From NCBI GenBank assembly GCA_001972305.1, contig BDDD01000978.1, positions 165,036 through 229,035 of the forward strand: DNA of 64,000 bases. Direction: 5' to 3'. Source of the stretch: Cephalotus follicularis (lineage: Eukaryota > Streptophyta > Magnoliopsida > Oxalidales > Cephalotaceae). A program made the position numbers and the translations under genes. The notes beneath the pieces were generated by a model. It saw only the letters and a list, made by a program, of their open reading frames with translations. It ran no database searches and was not told the origin of the DNA. Shown in pieces: positions 46,101-57,012 of this stretch (position 1 is the stretch's first letter; each line of letters starts with the position of its first letter).

Positions 46101-46926
46101 GTTGGATTATGCTCTGTTTTATTTGCATGTGACGAAATCACATGCAACGACTAACAAGGAGGAGGGGTGTGCCATCTGTTCGTCATGCCGCCAATGTAGA
46201 GGGGAGAGTGAACACCTGTGCGCCCTGCAGGTCATGGGACAGGAAAAATCAGTCCTGTGAGTGTGTGCTTGTAGATATGAGAGGTGTATGGCATTTAGTT
46301 CTATGAAAAAACGGGTTGGAGAAGAGGGAGAGAGAACCACCTACATAAAACGCTCCCCTCTTCACCTCTCCTGCCCAGTGCATGCAAGGAAAGAAAAACC
46401 GGTGAGAATTACAGAGAAAAACAGTGAGGTATCTTGAGAGAAAGAGAGAGAGTTTCTCAAATTGTTGAACCAAGAGGAGTTGGACGTGATGGGTTGGAGC
46501 TACTATACTTGGACTTGAAGCGCCTGGGAGCTCAAAACGTCACTATTGTAACACAAAGAGGTGGACTTATAGATTCCTAACTTGGAATATAAAGGTAGGG
46601 GAAGTTATGTTGTATTTTGAGCTCAAGATTACTAAATGTTATGCAACCGATTACCTGTCTGTATGAGCTGTGACGTTCAGTTGATATGCCATGGTTACTG
46701 CTGGTTTTTCATATGCTATGCTCACTGTTGAGAATTATTGAGTTTATGTATATGCATGTTGAGTTTTATCTTGGTATTAAATTGCTGGATAAGATGCATG
46801 CTACTGTTGTGTTCTATGAATTGTGAGGACTGATTAATGGTATTCCGCCTTGAGAATATATATGGATGCTTGCAATGATCCGTTTAAGTGACATATATTG
46901 GATTGCATGTAACTGGTTTGCAAGAA

Positions 46927-47092
46927 CAGTCGACTATCAAAGGAAGGCAGCCGACTACTAAAGCGAAACAGTCGACTGTTGAAGGATAACAGCCGACTGC
47001 ATGGTGAACAAGTCGACTGGTAGAAGGAACCAGCCGACTACTCATGTACTTATTACCAGAACAGCCTGCTGGTGAAGGATCCAGTCGACTGC
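46927..47092. promoter_or_regulatory. E5 5' LTR: distal type-3 palindrome array
   Basis: Sites start at 46927, 46948, 46969, 46990, 47010 and 47031, spaced 21, 21, 21, 20 and 21 bp, then 47062 and 47082 (20 bp). They alternate between CAGTCGACT and CAGCCGACT. This is the clearest example of the two-helical-turn spacing. It sits about 1.08-1.25 kb into the LTR. Confidence 0.85.
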
Positions 47093-48364
47093 CAAGTTGT
47101 TGTTTGATTCTCTCTCACTTAAAACGATCCGCGATAATCCCTATTTCGCTTAGGATGCATTCCAGCATTTCTATGCATTGCATATGTATTGTTTACTGCC
47201 TGTTTATTGACTGATTATAAGTCGTTTATGATTTCTAGATTACTATGTTAATTTAGAAATGCATATGTGAAACTAAAAATGACTATTTTGAGTACAAAAT
47301 AGTTATTCGATAATAACATATTTTTGAATAACTGAGAATTTGATTTCCACCCACTGAACCGTTTAAAAAGTATTTTCTACTATTGAAAATACATATTTCG
47401 AATGTTTATGGCTTTTTAAAACATTGTGAAATGAACTGCCTGTTATTGATCTAACGATCACCACTGTACTGTTTACTGTGACTATTCACTGTTGCTCTGT
47501 GAATTTACTGTGTTTGTGCTTGAGCCATTAGTTGCATGGCGGAGACTGCCAGTGCCCGCTAGTGGTAGGGTTGACCTATGTGCCAGGAGTTGGCTGGGTA
47601 ACTAACTGTACTATATTATTGTTTTGCTTGGTTGCCTAGAGTACGGACCGAAGTGGGAGTGTAACGTGGGGCTAGGAGTTGGCGGCGTTACACATACTGC
47701 CTGCCTATTGTGGTCCCCTTGTGGACTTAGTGTACTATTTACTGGTCATGTTCAGACACGACTATGCCTGTTTGATGTAGCCCTGGCCGGGCTACTACTG
47801 TACTGTTGTTGCATACATATATTTTTTCATATATGTCCCTACTTATATATAAACTGGTATTTTCTACTACACTGCATCATCTACGTATACATTTCATGAC
47901 ATCCATGTAATGTTGATCCCAAACTACCTTTATGACTTAGCCGAGTGAGGACAAAACCTAACCCCCTACTTTATAGATTGATGCAGTGGACCGGTTGGAC
48001 TAGCTTGGATGAAGAACAAGCCTTTATGTTATTGTTGTTGGCTTTATATTCTTCTGGATTGTAATAAACTTGTTTTGTTTTAAGGACTACTGATGTACCA
48101 TACTTTTGGTTTTGTTTAACGATCAGTAATGTATTATGGATCACGCTCCGTTTTATGGGCTTTTGACTATGACAGACTTGTATTGAGTAGCGTGCAGTAT
48201 GGGATGCACGTTACTCGTTTTTTCAGCTTATGAGTTTTAATGCTTCCGCAAATGATATCTTGTTTAAAAGTTTAAATTTTATGGTATTTGCATGAGCTGA
48301 ATCTTATTGTTAATTGCCTTTATCACTTTTATGTGTGTCTACTTGAAACCGGGGTGTAACAGAG

Positions 48365-48376
48365 TGGTATCAGAGC
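48365..48376 (+). other. E5: primer-binding site
   Basis: TGGTATCAGAGC, 3 bases after the LTR end. Confidence 0.95.
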
Positions 48377-48472
48377 ATATTCCATATATGCTTAGCTAGG
48401 ATATTTTCCTTGGCAATTAATCAATTGTTTTCCTAAAGTCATGACTAATCATCATCCTTCTTATAGGAACCA

Positions 48473-49540
48473 ATGGACCGAAGGAGAACACGTGCTAGGG
48501 CTACAGCTGTTGGAGCCAATGCCCCTGAAGAAGTGAATGTTCCGCAAGGGATGAATGTCCCCCAGGATGAGAGAGATCCGATGACCCGAATTACGGATTA
48601 TTTTCAGCAACAAATGGCCTTTAATATGGCTAATGTGGAGGAGATGCGTCAGTACTACGCGCAAGCTCGGTCGTAACATAGAGCTCCTGCCATTGCCCGG
48701 GAGAGGATGTAACCAGTTTGGGAGGGACATTGAAAGGTTCATGAGGCAGAATCCACCCAGTTTTTGGGGGGAACTTGATGCTACCGTTGCTGAGAGATGG
48801 CTGTAGGATTTGGAGAAAATATTTGAAGTGATGGACTGTACTGACAATCAAAAACTGAAGTTTGCTGTATACCGTATATGGGGTGAGGCCACCCATTGGT
48901 GGGAGATGGTCAAAGCAAAATGGGAATCTCAGAGGCTTGACATAACTTGGGGCAGATTCTAGACAGAGTTCTTGGAAACATATGTTCCACAGATTGAACA
49001 ATAGCGACGGGCGACGGAGCTCTTGGAGTTACGACGGGGAGAGATGACGGTGACTGAGTATCAAGCAAGGTTCATGGAGCTAGCTAGACATTCACCCTAT
49101 CTGGTGGCTGATGAAGTGAAGAAGATACGAAGGTTTCTGAGATGCCAGCGGCCAGACCTTCGATCAAGAATTAGGGCTATGGAACTGGGGACTTTTGTGG
49201 AGGTTGAACAAAAAGCAAGATTACCGGAGACCATATCCAGTGAAGACCGAGCTGAGAGAGCTCACGCACAACAGAATAAACAGAGTCCTACCCAATCCAG
49301 ACCAGCATCGTCGAAATGGCAGGATGGTGGTTCTCCAACGAACTCGTCCAAGAGCAAATCTCAACAGACAGCTTCACAGGGTTCTCCCAGTCAAAGGGGT
49401 AATGCTAAATCCGGAGGTTGTTCCTATTGTGGTTGCACGGGACACCAACAGAAAGATTGTTGGAGGTTTAATGGCTGGTGCTTGAGGTGCAGGGCACCTA
49501 GTCATTCGGAGAAAGACTGTCCGAAGAGTTCAGCTACAGC
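48473..49540 (+). pseudogene. gag: E5: gag
   Basis: ATG at 48473 gives MDRRRTRAR. A TAA at 48674-48676 and a 2-bp loss near 48690 (compared with E4) break the N-terminal half. The frame resumes clearly at about 49023 with ELRRGEMTVTEYQARFMELARHSPYL. Two zinc knuckles follow: CSYCGCTGHQQKDC (near 49420) and CLRCRAPSHSEKDC (near 49480), the second with S in place of the usual G before His. The region between is Ser/Gln-rich. It cannot be translated as one protein. Confidence 0.9.
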
Positions 49541-50504
49541 GCCCACTGGGCCAGGAGGTAGTAGTGGTGCGACGGCGGGACGGTCACAGAGGAAGGACAC
49601 CGGCAAGGGCGTCGCAAAAGGTAGAGTTTTTGTACTTGCTCAGACAGAGGTTCTAGAGTCGACTTCCGTTGTTGGAGGTACTCTATATATATATGTTTTT
49701 TCTGCTAGAGTGTTGATGGATTCTGGAGCATCGCATTCTTTTATATCTATACATTTTGCATCTTGCTTAGATGTCACCCCTGACTACATGTCATATACAC
49801 TTGATGTGAGTACACCGACTAGGACTTCTATGCACATTGATTCGATATATAGGAGTTGTGAGATGTCTATGGCAGGCATTTCTTTATATGCAGATTTGAT
49901 AGTACTACCTATCCGTGACTTCGATGTTATACTGGGGATGGATTGGCTATCACCACACCGTGCTCGCATGGATTGTTATAATAAAACTGTGGATTTTTGT
50001 GTACCTGACGGAACGACATTCTAATTCAAGGGAGACAAAGGGTTCTCGACACCGATCATATCCTTTATTCAAGCATCGAAGTATCTAGAGAAGGGATGCG
50101 AGGGATATCTGGCTTATGTAATTGATTGAAGGAAAGAGAAGGGTTTTAGCATGGAGGAGATTCCCGTTGTGTGTGAATTTCCATATGTGTTTCCTGATGA
50201 CTTGGGATCTTTACCACCGAAGAGGAGTATGGAGTTCGTTATTGATCTTGTTCCTGGAACGACTCCTATCTCTAAATCACCTTATCGGAAGGCTCCTGCC
50301 GAGTTGCAAGAGCTGAAGTTACAGTTACAAGACCTGATTGATAAGTGTTTTGTTGGACCCAGTGTTTCTCGGTGGGGTGCGCCTATACTGTTTATCAAGA
50401 AGAAGGATGGGTTGATGAGGCTCTGCATCGACTGCAGAATTTTGAACAAGGCAACTATCAAGAACAAGTATCCTTTACCCCACATCGAGGATTTGTTTGA
50501 CTAG
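49541..50504 (+). pseudogene. pol: E5: protease and N-terminal RT
   Basis: The protease site [12 protein letters not shown] is intact (near 49715) and followed by [13 protein letters not shown] at 50022-50024 and a TGA at about 50128-50130 (CGA in relatives) interrupt it. RT starts with [37 protein letters not shown] and [10 protein letters not shown], where IDCR replaces the conserved IDYR. It ends at a TAG at 50502-50504 where relatives have CAG. Confidence 0.92.
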
Positions 50505-51260
50505 TTGCAAGGATAATGGGTGTTTTCCAAGCTCGATTTGAGATCGGGTTATCACCAACTGAGAGTAAGGGAAGGAGACATTGAGAAGACTGCCTTCCGG
50601 ACACGATATGGTCACCATGAGTTCTCGGTAATGCAGTTTGGTGTTACCAATGCACGATCAACTTTCATGTCGTTGAGGAACGATGTATTTCGGCCATACC
50701 TGGATAAGTTTGTCGCAGTGTTTATTGACAACATACTGGTATAGTCGAGGAGTGAGGAGGAACACACTCATCATCTGAGGCTAGTATTGCAGGTTCTCAA
50801 AGAGCATCGATGCCCTTGACTAGACTGACCCAGAAGAAGACCTTATTTGTCTGGGATGAAGATTGTGAAGCTAGTTTCTGTGAACTGAAGGATCCGTTAG
50901 TTTCCTCTCCTATCTTGGCATTACCTGATGGTAATGAGGGCTTTGCAGTCTACAATGATGCTTCGGGTAAGGGGTTGGGCTGCGTGCTGATGCAGCGAGG
51001 AAGAGTGATCTCTTATTCTTCTAGGAAGCTAAAGCCGTATGAAAAAAACTATCCGACACATGACCTTGAATTCACAGCTATTATCTTCGCCCTTCAGAAG
51101 TGGAGGCACTATCTTTCTGGGGCATAGTTTGAGATCTTTACAGATCATAAGAGTTTGAGGTACCTGTCCTGTAAGGACACGCTGAACATGAGGCAATGAA
51201 GATGGGTAGAATTCTTCAACGATTATGATTGTAGGGTTCGGTACCACCCGGGGAAAGTGA
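50505..51260 (+). pseudogene. pol: E5: RT core with deletion, RNase H
   Basis: RT shows [15 protein letters not shown] and [11 protein letters not shown]. The catalytic box is FIDN instead of FIDD (AAC at 50730-50732), followed by a TAG at 50742-50744. About 200 bp of the RT connection region are missing near 50805, where LKEHR-like codons join directly to PLTRLTQKK. RNase H follows ([30 protein letters not shown]), with TAG at 51127-51129 and TGA at about 51197-51199. VYNDASG replaces VYSDASG. Confidence 0.9.
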
Positions 51261-52734
51261 ATGTGGTCGCTGATGCCTTGAGTCGGAAGGCTATGGTTAC
51301 TAGTGTGATGGTGTCGCAATGGAAGATGTTAGAAGATTTCCAAGAGTGCTTTCCGTTTAATCAGTCACCTATAATCTTTATGGCTACCACGAGAGTACAG
51401 CCAGTTTTGCTTGATGAAATAAAGAACGCTCAAACACACGATCCTGAATTGCAAAAGATTCAAGAGAATCTGGACTTGGAGTCTGATTTTCGGGTACATG
51501 CCGATGGTGTCTTAAGATTTCGGGGACGTGTGTGTCTTCCGAATGAACCTGGGTTGAAGAGTGAGTTACTTTACGGGGCTCATAGATCTCAGTACAGCAT
51601 TCACCCTTGTAGCACAAAAATGTACCAAGACATGAAGAGGGATTACTCGTGGCCTGGCATGAAACAAGAGATCGCCGAGTATGTGGCAAGGTGTTTGACT
51701 TGCCAAACAGTTAAGGCTGAGCACCAGAGACCGGCATGGTTGCTACAGCCTTTACCAATTCCATTGTGGAAATGGGAACATGTTACGATGGATTTTGTTT
51801 CGGGTTTTCCTCTGACTCGGAACCGTCACAACGCTATGTGGGTTATCGTGGATAGACTCACCAAATCAGTGCACTTTCTACCTACACACGTTACTGATTC
51901 TGCGAACAAGCTAGCTCGTTTGTATGTGAAGGAGATAGTGAGGCTACACGGTATTCCAGTCAGCATTGTATGTGATAGAGATGCCATCTTCACTTCCAAC
52001 TTTTGGAAGAGATTTCAGACAGCTTTCGGGACGAAGCTGAACCTGAGTACTGCCTTTCACCCTCAGACCGATGGGCAGTCTGGGCGTACCATCCAGACCT
52101 TGGAGGATATGCTACGGGCTTGCGTTATTGACTTTGCTGGTACATGGGAGGACCACATTCCTTTGATAGAGTTTTCTTATATTAACAGCTACCATTCCAG
52201 GATCGGCATGACACCGTTTGAAGCACTGTATGGGAGGAAGTGCAGCTCTCATGTTTGTTGGGATGAGGTCGGGGCGCGACCTTTACTCGGGACTGAGTTA
52301 GTGGAGGAAACTTCAGAAAAGATATGGATGATTAAAAAGAAGCTGCTTGCTGCTCCGAGCTGACAGAAGAGTTACGTGGGCAGTGTCAATAGGAGGCCTT
52401 TGACCTTCAGTATTGGTGATCATGTGTTCTTAAAGGTTTCACCATGGAAGGGCGTGCAAAGGGTTGGGAAAAAAGGCAAGTTAGCTCCACGCTATATTGG
52501 TCCTTTAGAAATTTTGGAGAGAATTGGGGAGGTAGCCTACCAGCTTGCCTTACCTCCCGCACTGTCAAACGTGCATGACGTCTTCCATGTGTCTATGCTG
52601 ACGAGATATATCCCGGACCCGTCACATGTCCTGGATTATTATACTGTTCCTGTACAAGATGACTTATCTTGTGATGAGTTGCATGTGCGGATCCTAGATT
52701 GGAAGACGCAGATTTTGAGGAACCGAACTATCTC
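51261..52734 (+). pseudogene. pol: E5: integrase and start of chromodomain, cut by E6
   Basis: Integrase is open for 368 codons: zinc-binding region (CLTCQ near 51700), MDFVSGFPL (first Asp near 51790), CDRDAIFTS with intact second Asp (51974-51976), but DGQSGRTIQ in place of DGQSERTIQ: the catalytic Glu has become Gly (GGG at 52082-52084). A TGA at 52361-52363 separates the C-terminal domain (GDHVFLKVSPWKG, GPLEILERIG, FHVSMLTRYIPDPSHV). The chromodomain starts with ILDWKTQILRNRTIS and stops at 52734 at the E6 insertion. Confidence 0.93.
52730..52734. repeat. E6 target-site duplication, left copy (ATCTC)
   Basis: ATCTC precedes TGTTGACGATT and recurs at 63571-63575, where E5 chromodomain codons resume. 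Confidence 0.93.
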
Positions 52735-52849
52735 TGTTGACGATTTAGTCCCAATCCTTGTTTAGATGATAACATATTTGCATTTGACAAGTTTACTTGA
52801 TGTGCAAGAAATTACAAAGTTCAATACCAAGGCAAAACTCATCTGCAGA

Positions 52850-53385
52850 AGAAGACATCGACCCTTAAGAAATGACATCGACGTCCGTACAGAAAGACAT
52901 CGATCCATTTAAAGAAGACATCGACGTCTTTAGTGCAAGATCAAATCACAATGAAGACATCGTCCTTCCAGTAATGACATCGACGTCCGTACAGAAAGAC
53001 ATCGATCTCTTTCAAGAAGACATCGACGTCTTTAGTAACAGAAGCTATTGTTCAAATTTGCAATTGAAGACATCGATCCCTACATGCAAAGACATCGACA
53101 TCAGTACAAAAGACATCGACGCCTTTACATAGACATCGACGCCTTTCTAAAGCTACCTGCATTTCCCAGAAAAGACATCGACCCCTACAGAAGAAGTCGA
53201 TGTGATGCTCAAAGTTTCAATACCTGGACATTTCCCAGAAATGGCATCGACGCCTTTAAAAAGACATCAACGTCTTTTTAAAAGGTTTGACCCGGGAAAC
53301 ATGGAACGACTATTACGCGCACTTTCAACGGCTATCAACTAACAAAGACATCGACGCCTTTACAAAGGCATCGACGTCTTTATGT
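52850..53385. promoter_or_regulatory. E6 5' LTR: type-2 palindrome array
   Basis: GACATCG starts at 52854, 52874, 52896, 52917 (spacing 20, 22, 21), repeats as 52956, 52976, 52998, 53019 (again 20, 22, 21; a 102-bp duplication), then 53069, 53091, 53112, 53132 (22, 21, 20). Further TCGA cores lie at 53178/53197, 53247/53267 and 53351/53371. Sites grade from AAAGACATCGACGCCTTT to decayed forms such as AAAGACATCAACGTCTTT. It occupies the U3 upstream of the TATA box. Confidence 0.85.
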
Positions 53386-53473
53386 CAGCAGAAGACAAAA
53401 TTCAAAGATTGCAACTACACATTTTTAAATCAAAAGCTTCCATGATTTACGCAACGACTACAAATCTTTTCTG

Positions 53474-53484
53474 CCTATAAAAGG
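53474..53484 (+). promoter_or_regulatory. E6 5' LTR: TATA box
   Basis: CCTATAAAAGG at 53474-53484, about 90 bp downstream of the last palindrome pair. The 3' LTR has the same CCTATAAAAGG at 63324. Transcription would start near 53510. Confidence 0.7.
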
Positions 53485-53727
53485 AAGATTGAAACCTCAG
53501 AAGAAGACACTGAACTACATCAATTCAACATCAATTACACAAAATCAAAGAGAGATATCATATTCTAGCAATCTATTGCCAAAAAGCTCAAAGTGCACAA
53601 TAGTGTTCTAAATAGCTTCTAAGCTTTATCCTTTGAGATTTTCTGAGTGTTTCATATTGTGAGCTGTATTATTCATATCAACCTATTTGAGAGGTTAGAG
53701 ATTACAAAGATACTTATAGATTTGAAT

Positions 53728-54821
53728 ATGTCTAACAAGGAAAGCATGTCCATCTCAAAGCCTCCATTTTTCGATGGAAACAAATATAGTCATTGGAAGG
53801 CAAAGATGACTATATTTATTCAAGCTCTTGACTTTAACTTATGGGACATCATCATTGACGGCCCGGAACTTCCTCACATCATCTCTCAAGAAGGAATCAA
53901 AACTCTCAAACCGAGAAGCTCATATACGGATGATGATCGCAAGAAGGTACAATTAAATGCTAAAGCAAAACATGTTATTATATGTGCTTTAAATTCAAAT
54001 GAATTCAATAGAGTATCATCTTGTGCTACCGCAAAAGAGTTGTGGGATCGATTAGAGGTTACCTACGAAGGAACCAACCAACCAACCAAGTCAAGGATGC
54101 AAAAATAAATATGCTTGTAAGAGAATACGAAATGTTCTCTATGAAGGAAAATGAAAACATTTCCGGTATGTTTGTTAGATTTACAAATATTATTAACTCT
54201 TTACAATCTTTGAATAAATGCTACACTAATAGTGAGATGGTAAGAAAGATACTTAGGTGTCTTCCCAAAAGTTGGATGCCTAAGGTTACGGCTATAGAGG
54301 AAGCAAAAGACCTCAACACCTTGCCGCCTGAAGAACTTCTTGGATCACTCATGACACATGAAATGACCATCAAAAACCATGAGGATGATGAAGAACAAGA
54401 TAAAAAGAAAAAGAAAGTCATTGCATTCAAGTCTTCTACAACGGACTCAAGTGAAGAAGATAGTGACGATGAAATGGCTTTGATCACAAGAAGATTCAAG
54501 AAATATCTATCAAAGAAAAAGTTTGGGAACAAACACTTCAAGAAGACATTCCCATCAAAATCCGAAACAAAGAAGGAAGAAATAATTTGTTTCCAATGCA
54601 ATAAACTCGGACATTACAAGAGTGAATGTCCAAGATTGAAGAAAGCAAAAGACACTATCAAAAAGAAGAAGGCTATGCTTGCTACATGGTCGGATAGTGA
54701 TGAATCAAGCTCCGAAGAAGATGAAGACCAAGAAGTAGCACAAATAGCATTAATGGCAATCAACGATAGTGATAAAGATGAAGATGAAGATGAAGATGAA
54801 GATGAGAATGAGGTAAGTTAA
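53728..54821 (+). pseudogene. gag: E6: gag (N-terminal part, first zinc knuckle)
   Basis: The likely start at 53728 gives MSNKESMSISKPPFFDGNKYS, a copia-type gag opening (PPxFDGxxYxxWK). The capsid-like part includes KVQLNAKAKHVIICAL and AKELWDRLEVTYEGT. An 8-bp expansion of a CCAA repeat near 54075-54091 shifts the frame; the correct continuation runs in the frame open from 54021 (INMLVREYEMFSM, LRCLPKSW). A Lys/Glu-rich stretch and the knuckle CFQCNKLGHYKSEC (54588-54629) follow, then an acidic tail with DEDEDEDEDENE. A TAA at 54819-54821 closes the frame. Confidence 0.9.
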
Positions 54822-55277
54822 CTTCTTGAACTACTTGAGAAATTTAGTTTTGAAAATAATTCTCTTAAAAAGACCATCAAAGCACTTAATAGAGAAAATG
54901 TTAGTTTAAAACATGAATTAGAATGTTTATCTAATAAGTCCCTAGATGATAAGACTATTTCTTTAGAAAAGGAAAATGAGACTTTAAAAGTTGAAATTGA
55001 TGCTCTTAAAAAGACTTTTTCAAAAATTTCAAATCGTAGTGAAAAACTGGATAAACTCTTAGGTCTTCAAAGATGTGTTTTTAACAAGGCTGGCCTAGGT
55101 TATGATGAGATGAACAGTGTTAAACATTTTCAAAAATATCGTGAAAAGAAGGATAATCAAAAAGTTTCATCTTGCATGACTTGTAATTATTGTAATAGAT
55201 ATGGCCACACTACACACACTTGCTATCGCAAGAGAAATGACATGCACAAGAGAAATTTGTTATTGAAAAATAAATAA
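54822..55277 (+). pseudogene. gag: E6: gag C-terminal coiled coil and second zinc knuckle
   Basis: The frame continues directly after the TAA for 152 codons without an ATG start. It has leucine/lysine heptad-like stretches (LLELLEKFSFENNSLKKT, LEKENETLKVEIDALKKTF), a KLDKLLGLQRCVFNKAGLGY motif typical of SIRE-like gag, and a second CCHC knuckle CNYCNRYGHTTHTC (55182-55223). It ends at TAA 55275-55277. The stop upstream is a single-base change, so gag was originally one long protein. Confidence 0.85.
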
Positions 55278-55299
55278 TTTAAATGACCTTCAAAATCAA

Positions 55300-56440
55300 A
55301 ATGTAAAATGCCTTGTCTCTTTAAATGATGATAGTTGGATGTGGCATAGAAGGCTTGGACATGTGAGTATGAGAACAATTGCAAAAATTTTGAAACATGA
55401 CCTAGTTAAAGGTCTTCCAAAATTAAGTTTTCAAAAAGATAAATTGTGTGATGCTTGCCAACAAGGAAAGCAAATAAGAGCAAGTTTTAATCCTACCAAC
55501 ATTGTCGCAACTTCTAGGCCACTTGAACTACTCCATATGGACCTTTTTGGACCAATAAACATAAGAAGCTTAGGAGGTAAATCTTATGCCTATGTTATTG
55601 TTGATGACTACACTAGGTACACATGGGTTTATTTTTTAGCACATAAAAGTGAAACCTTTACATTCTTTGCCAATTTTTGTAAAATAGTTCAAAAAGAAAA
55701 AAGGACTTTCAATTTTAAAAATTAGAAGTGACCATGGGAAAGAATTCGAAAATAATATTTTTGATGATTATTGCATTAAAAATGGTTTTAAACATGAATT
55801 TTCAACCCCTAGGACTCCTCAACAAAATGGAGTTGTTGAAAGGAGAAATAGAACATTAGAAGAAATGACAAGAACAATGCTTTGCGAAAATTATTTACCA
55901 AAGTATTTTTGGGCCGAAGCCACAAACACCGCATGCTATATTTTGAATAGAACATCAATAAGGCCAATTCTCAAAAAGACTCTATACGAGTTATGGAAGG
56001 AGAGAAAGCCTAACATTAGCTACTTTCGTGCCTTCGGATGTAAATGCTTCATACACAACAATGGAAAAGATCAACTTGGTAGGTTTGATTCGAAAGCGGA
56101 CGAAGGTATATTTCTTGGATATTCCCTTACTAGTAAAGGTTATAGATGTTTTATTAAACGTACTTTATTAGTAGAAGAATCTATGCATGTTGTATTTGAT
56201 GAGTTACATGATTCTTCTTCACATGTGCATGATAGTATAGATTTTCATGAACCCTCGGAGGACATAGATGTAGAACCTAAGGATAGCTACCAAAAAGAAC
56301 TTATAGATAAGACTTACAAGGTAGTTAGAGACCACCCACATGAGGCTATCATTGGTGACATTCAACAAGGCATTAGGACTAGACCTAGAATAAACACTTG
56401 TAACTATGTTGCATTCCTTTCTCACCTAGAACCCAACAAC
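55300..56440 (+). pseudogene. pol: E6: integrase (protease missing)
   Basis: The gag-pre-integrase signature SWMWHRRLGHVSM appears only about 40 bp after the gag stop, so the aspartic protease (DSG region) has been deleted. Integrase shows CDACQQGKQ, HMDLFGPI (first Asp), then a 1-bp frameshift near 55720, [10 protein letters not shown] (second Asp near 55729), [14 protein letters not shown] (Glu) and [17 protein letters not shown]. The C-terminus has [20 protein letters not shown] and VFDE. The frame from 55865 runs into RT. Confidence 0.92.
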
Positions 56441-57012
56441 TTTGTAGAAGCGAAAAAAGATGAATATTGGATATTAGCTATGCAAGAAGAGGTAAACCAA
56501 TTTCATAGAAACCAAGTTTGGTTTTTAGTACCTAGACCAAAGGACCATTCGGTTATAGGAACTAAATGGGTTTTTAGAAACAAAATGGACAATCAAGGGA
56601 TCATCATTAGAAACAAAGCTAGACTAGTTGCCCAAGGCTATTCACAAGAAGAAGGAATAGACCATGATGAGACATATGCACCGGTTGCTAGACTAGAATC
56701 CATCCATTGTTGCTTGCATTTGCTTGTTTTAAAAATTTCAAGTTATATCAAATGGATGTGAAAATTGCCTTTTTAAATGGTTTTATAAAAGAAGAAGTTT
56801 ATGTTGAACAACCTCAAGGTTTTGAGAATCCTCACTTTCCAAATCATGTTTTCAAATTAAATAAAGCTTTATATGGACTCAAACAAGCTCCTTGTGCTTG
56901 GTATGAGAGGTTGACAAAGTTTTTAATTGAAAATGATTTTAAACGAGGAAATGTCGATATTACTCTTTTTACAAAATCTAAAGGTAATGATTTACTTATT
57001 GTGCTTTCATGA
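56441..57012 (+). pseudogene. pol: E6: truncated reverse transcriptase
   Basis: RT motifs: [49 protein letters not shown] and [11 protein letters not shown] short duplication near 56705 shifts the frame, and the text continues as [43 protein letters not shown] and DITLF. It stops at 57010-57012, just before the expected YVDD box; the catalytic Asp pair, connection and RNase H are missing. A gene-free AT-rich stretch follows. Confidence 0.92.

Larger units (their letters stand above)
45848..48361 (+). repeat. E5: 5' LTR (2514 bp)
   Basis: It starts TGTAACGCCTGGG and ends GGGGTGTAACA. It shares with E4 and C the TGTAATATTTGA block, a CATAAAACGCTCC TATA-like stretch near 46344, AAGGTAGGGGAAG at 46592, the ACTTAGCCGAGTGAGGACAAA block near 47937 and the tail ATTGCCTTTATCACTTT. 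The 3' LTR begins at 63716 and lacks about 55 bp present here near 45940-45995. Confidence 0.93.
46595..48466 (+). other. E5: predicted leader intron
   Basis: The donor AAAG|GTAGGGG (GT at 46595-46596) and the acceptor CCTTCTTATAG (AG at 48465-48466) would remove the rest of the LTR and the primer site from a subgenomic mRNA, leaving gag ATG 7 nt downstream of the junction. A branch-point-like GACTAAT lies at 48443-48449, about 18 nt before the AG. The same trio is visible in E3. This is a sequence-based prediction, without transcript evidence. Confidence 0.4.
52735..53691 (+). repeat. E6: 5' LTR
   Basis: It starts TGTTGACGATTTAGTCC and matches the 3' LTR up to CCTATTTGAGA near 53691. The 3' LTR continues about 30 bp more, to TTTATTTCA at 63570, so the last part of this LTR and the primer-binding site have been lost. 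U3 carries the palindrome array 52850-53385, followed by a good TATA box at 53476. Confidence 0.9.

Noticed and set aside
52850..53385. CRISPR-like appearance of regularly spaced short repeats
   Set aside because: This is a plant retrotransposon LTR; repeats are 10-18 bp palindromes with related 5-10 bp linkers, no leader or cas genes, and the array is copied in the other LTR.
54221..54601. 126-codon antisense ORF in E6 gag
   Set aside because: Serine/phenylalanine-rich reading opposite the Lys/Glu-rich gag; a shadow of the coding strand.
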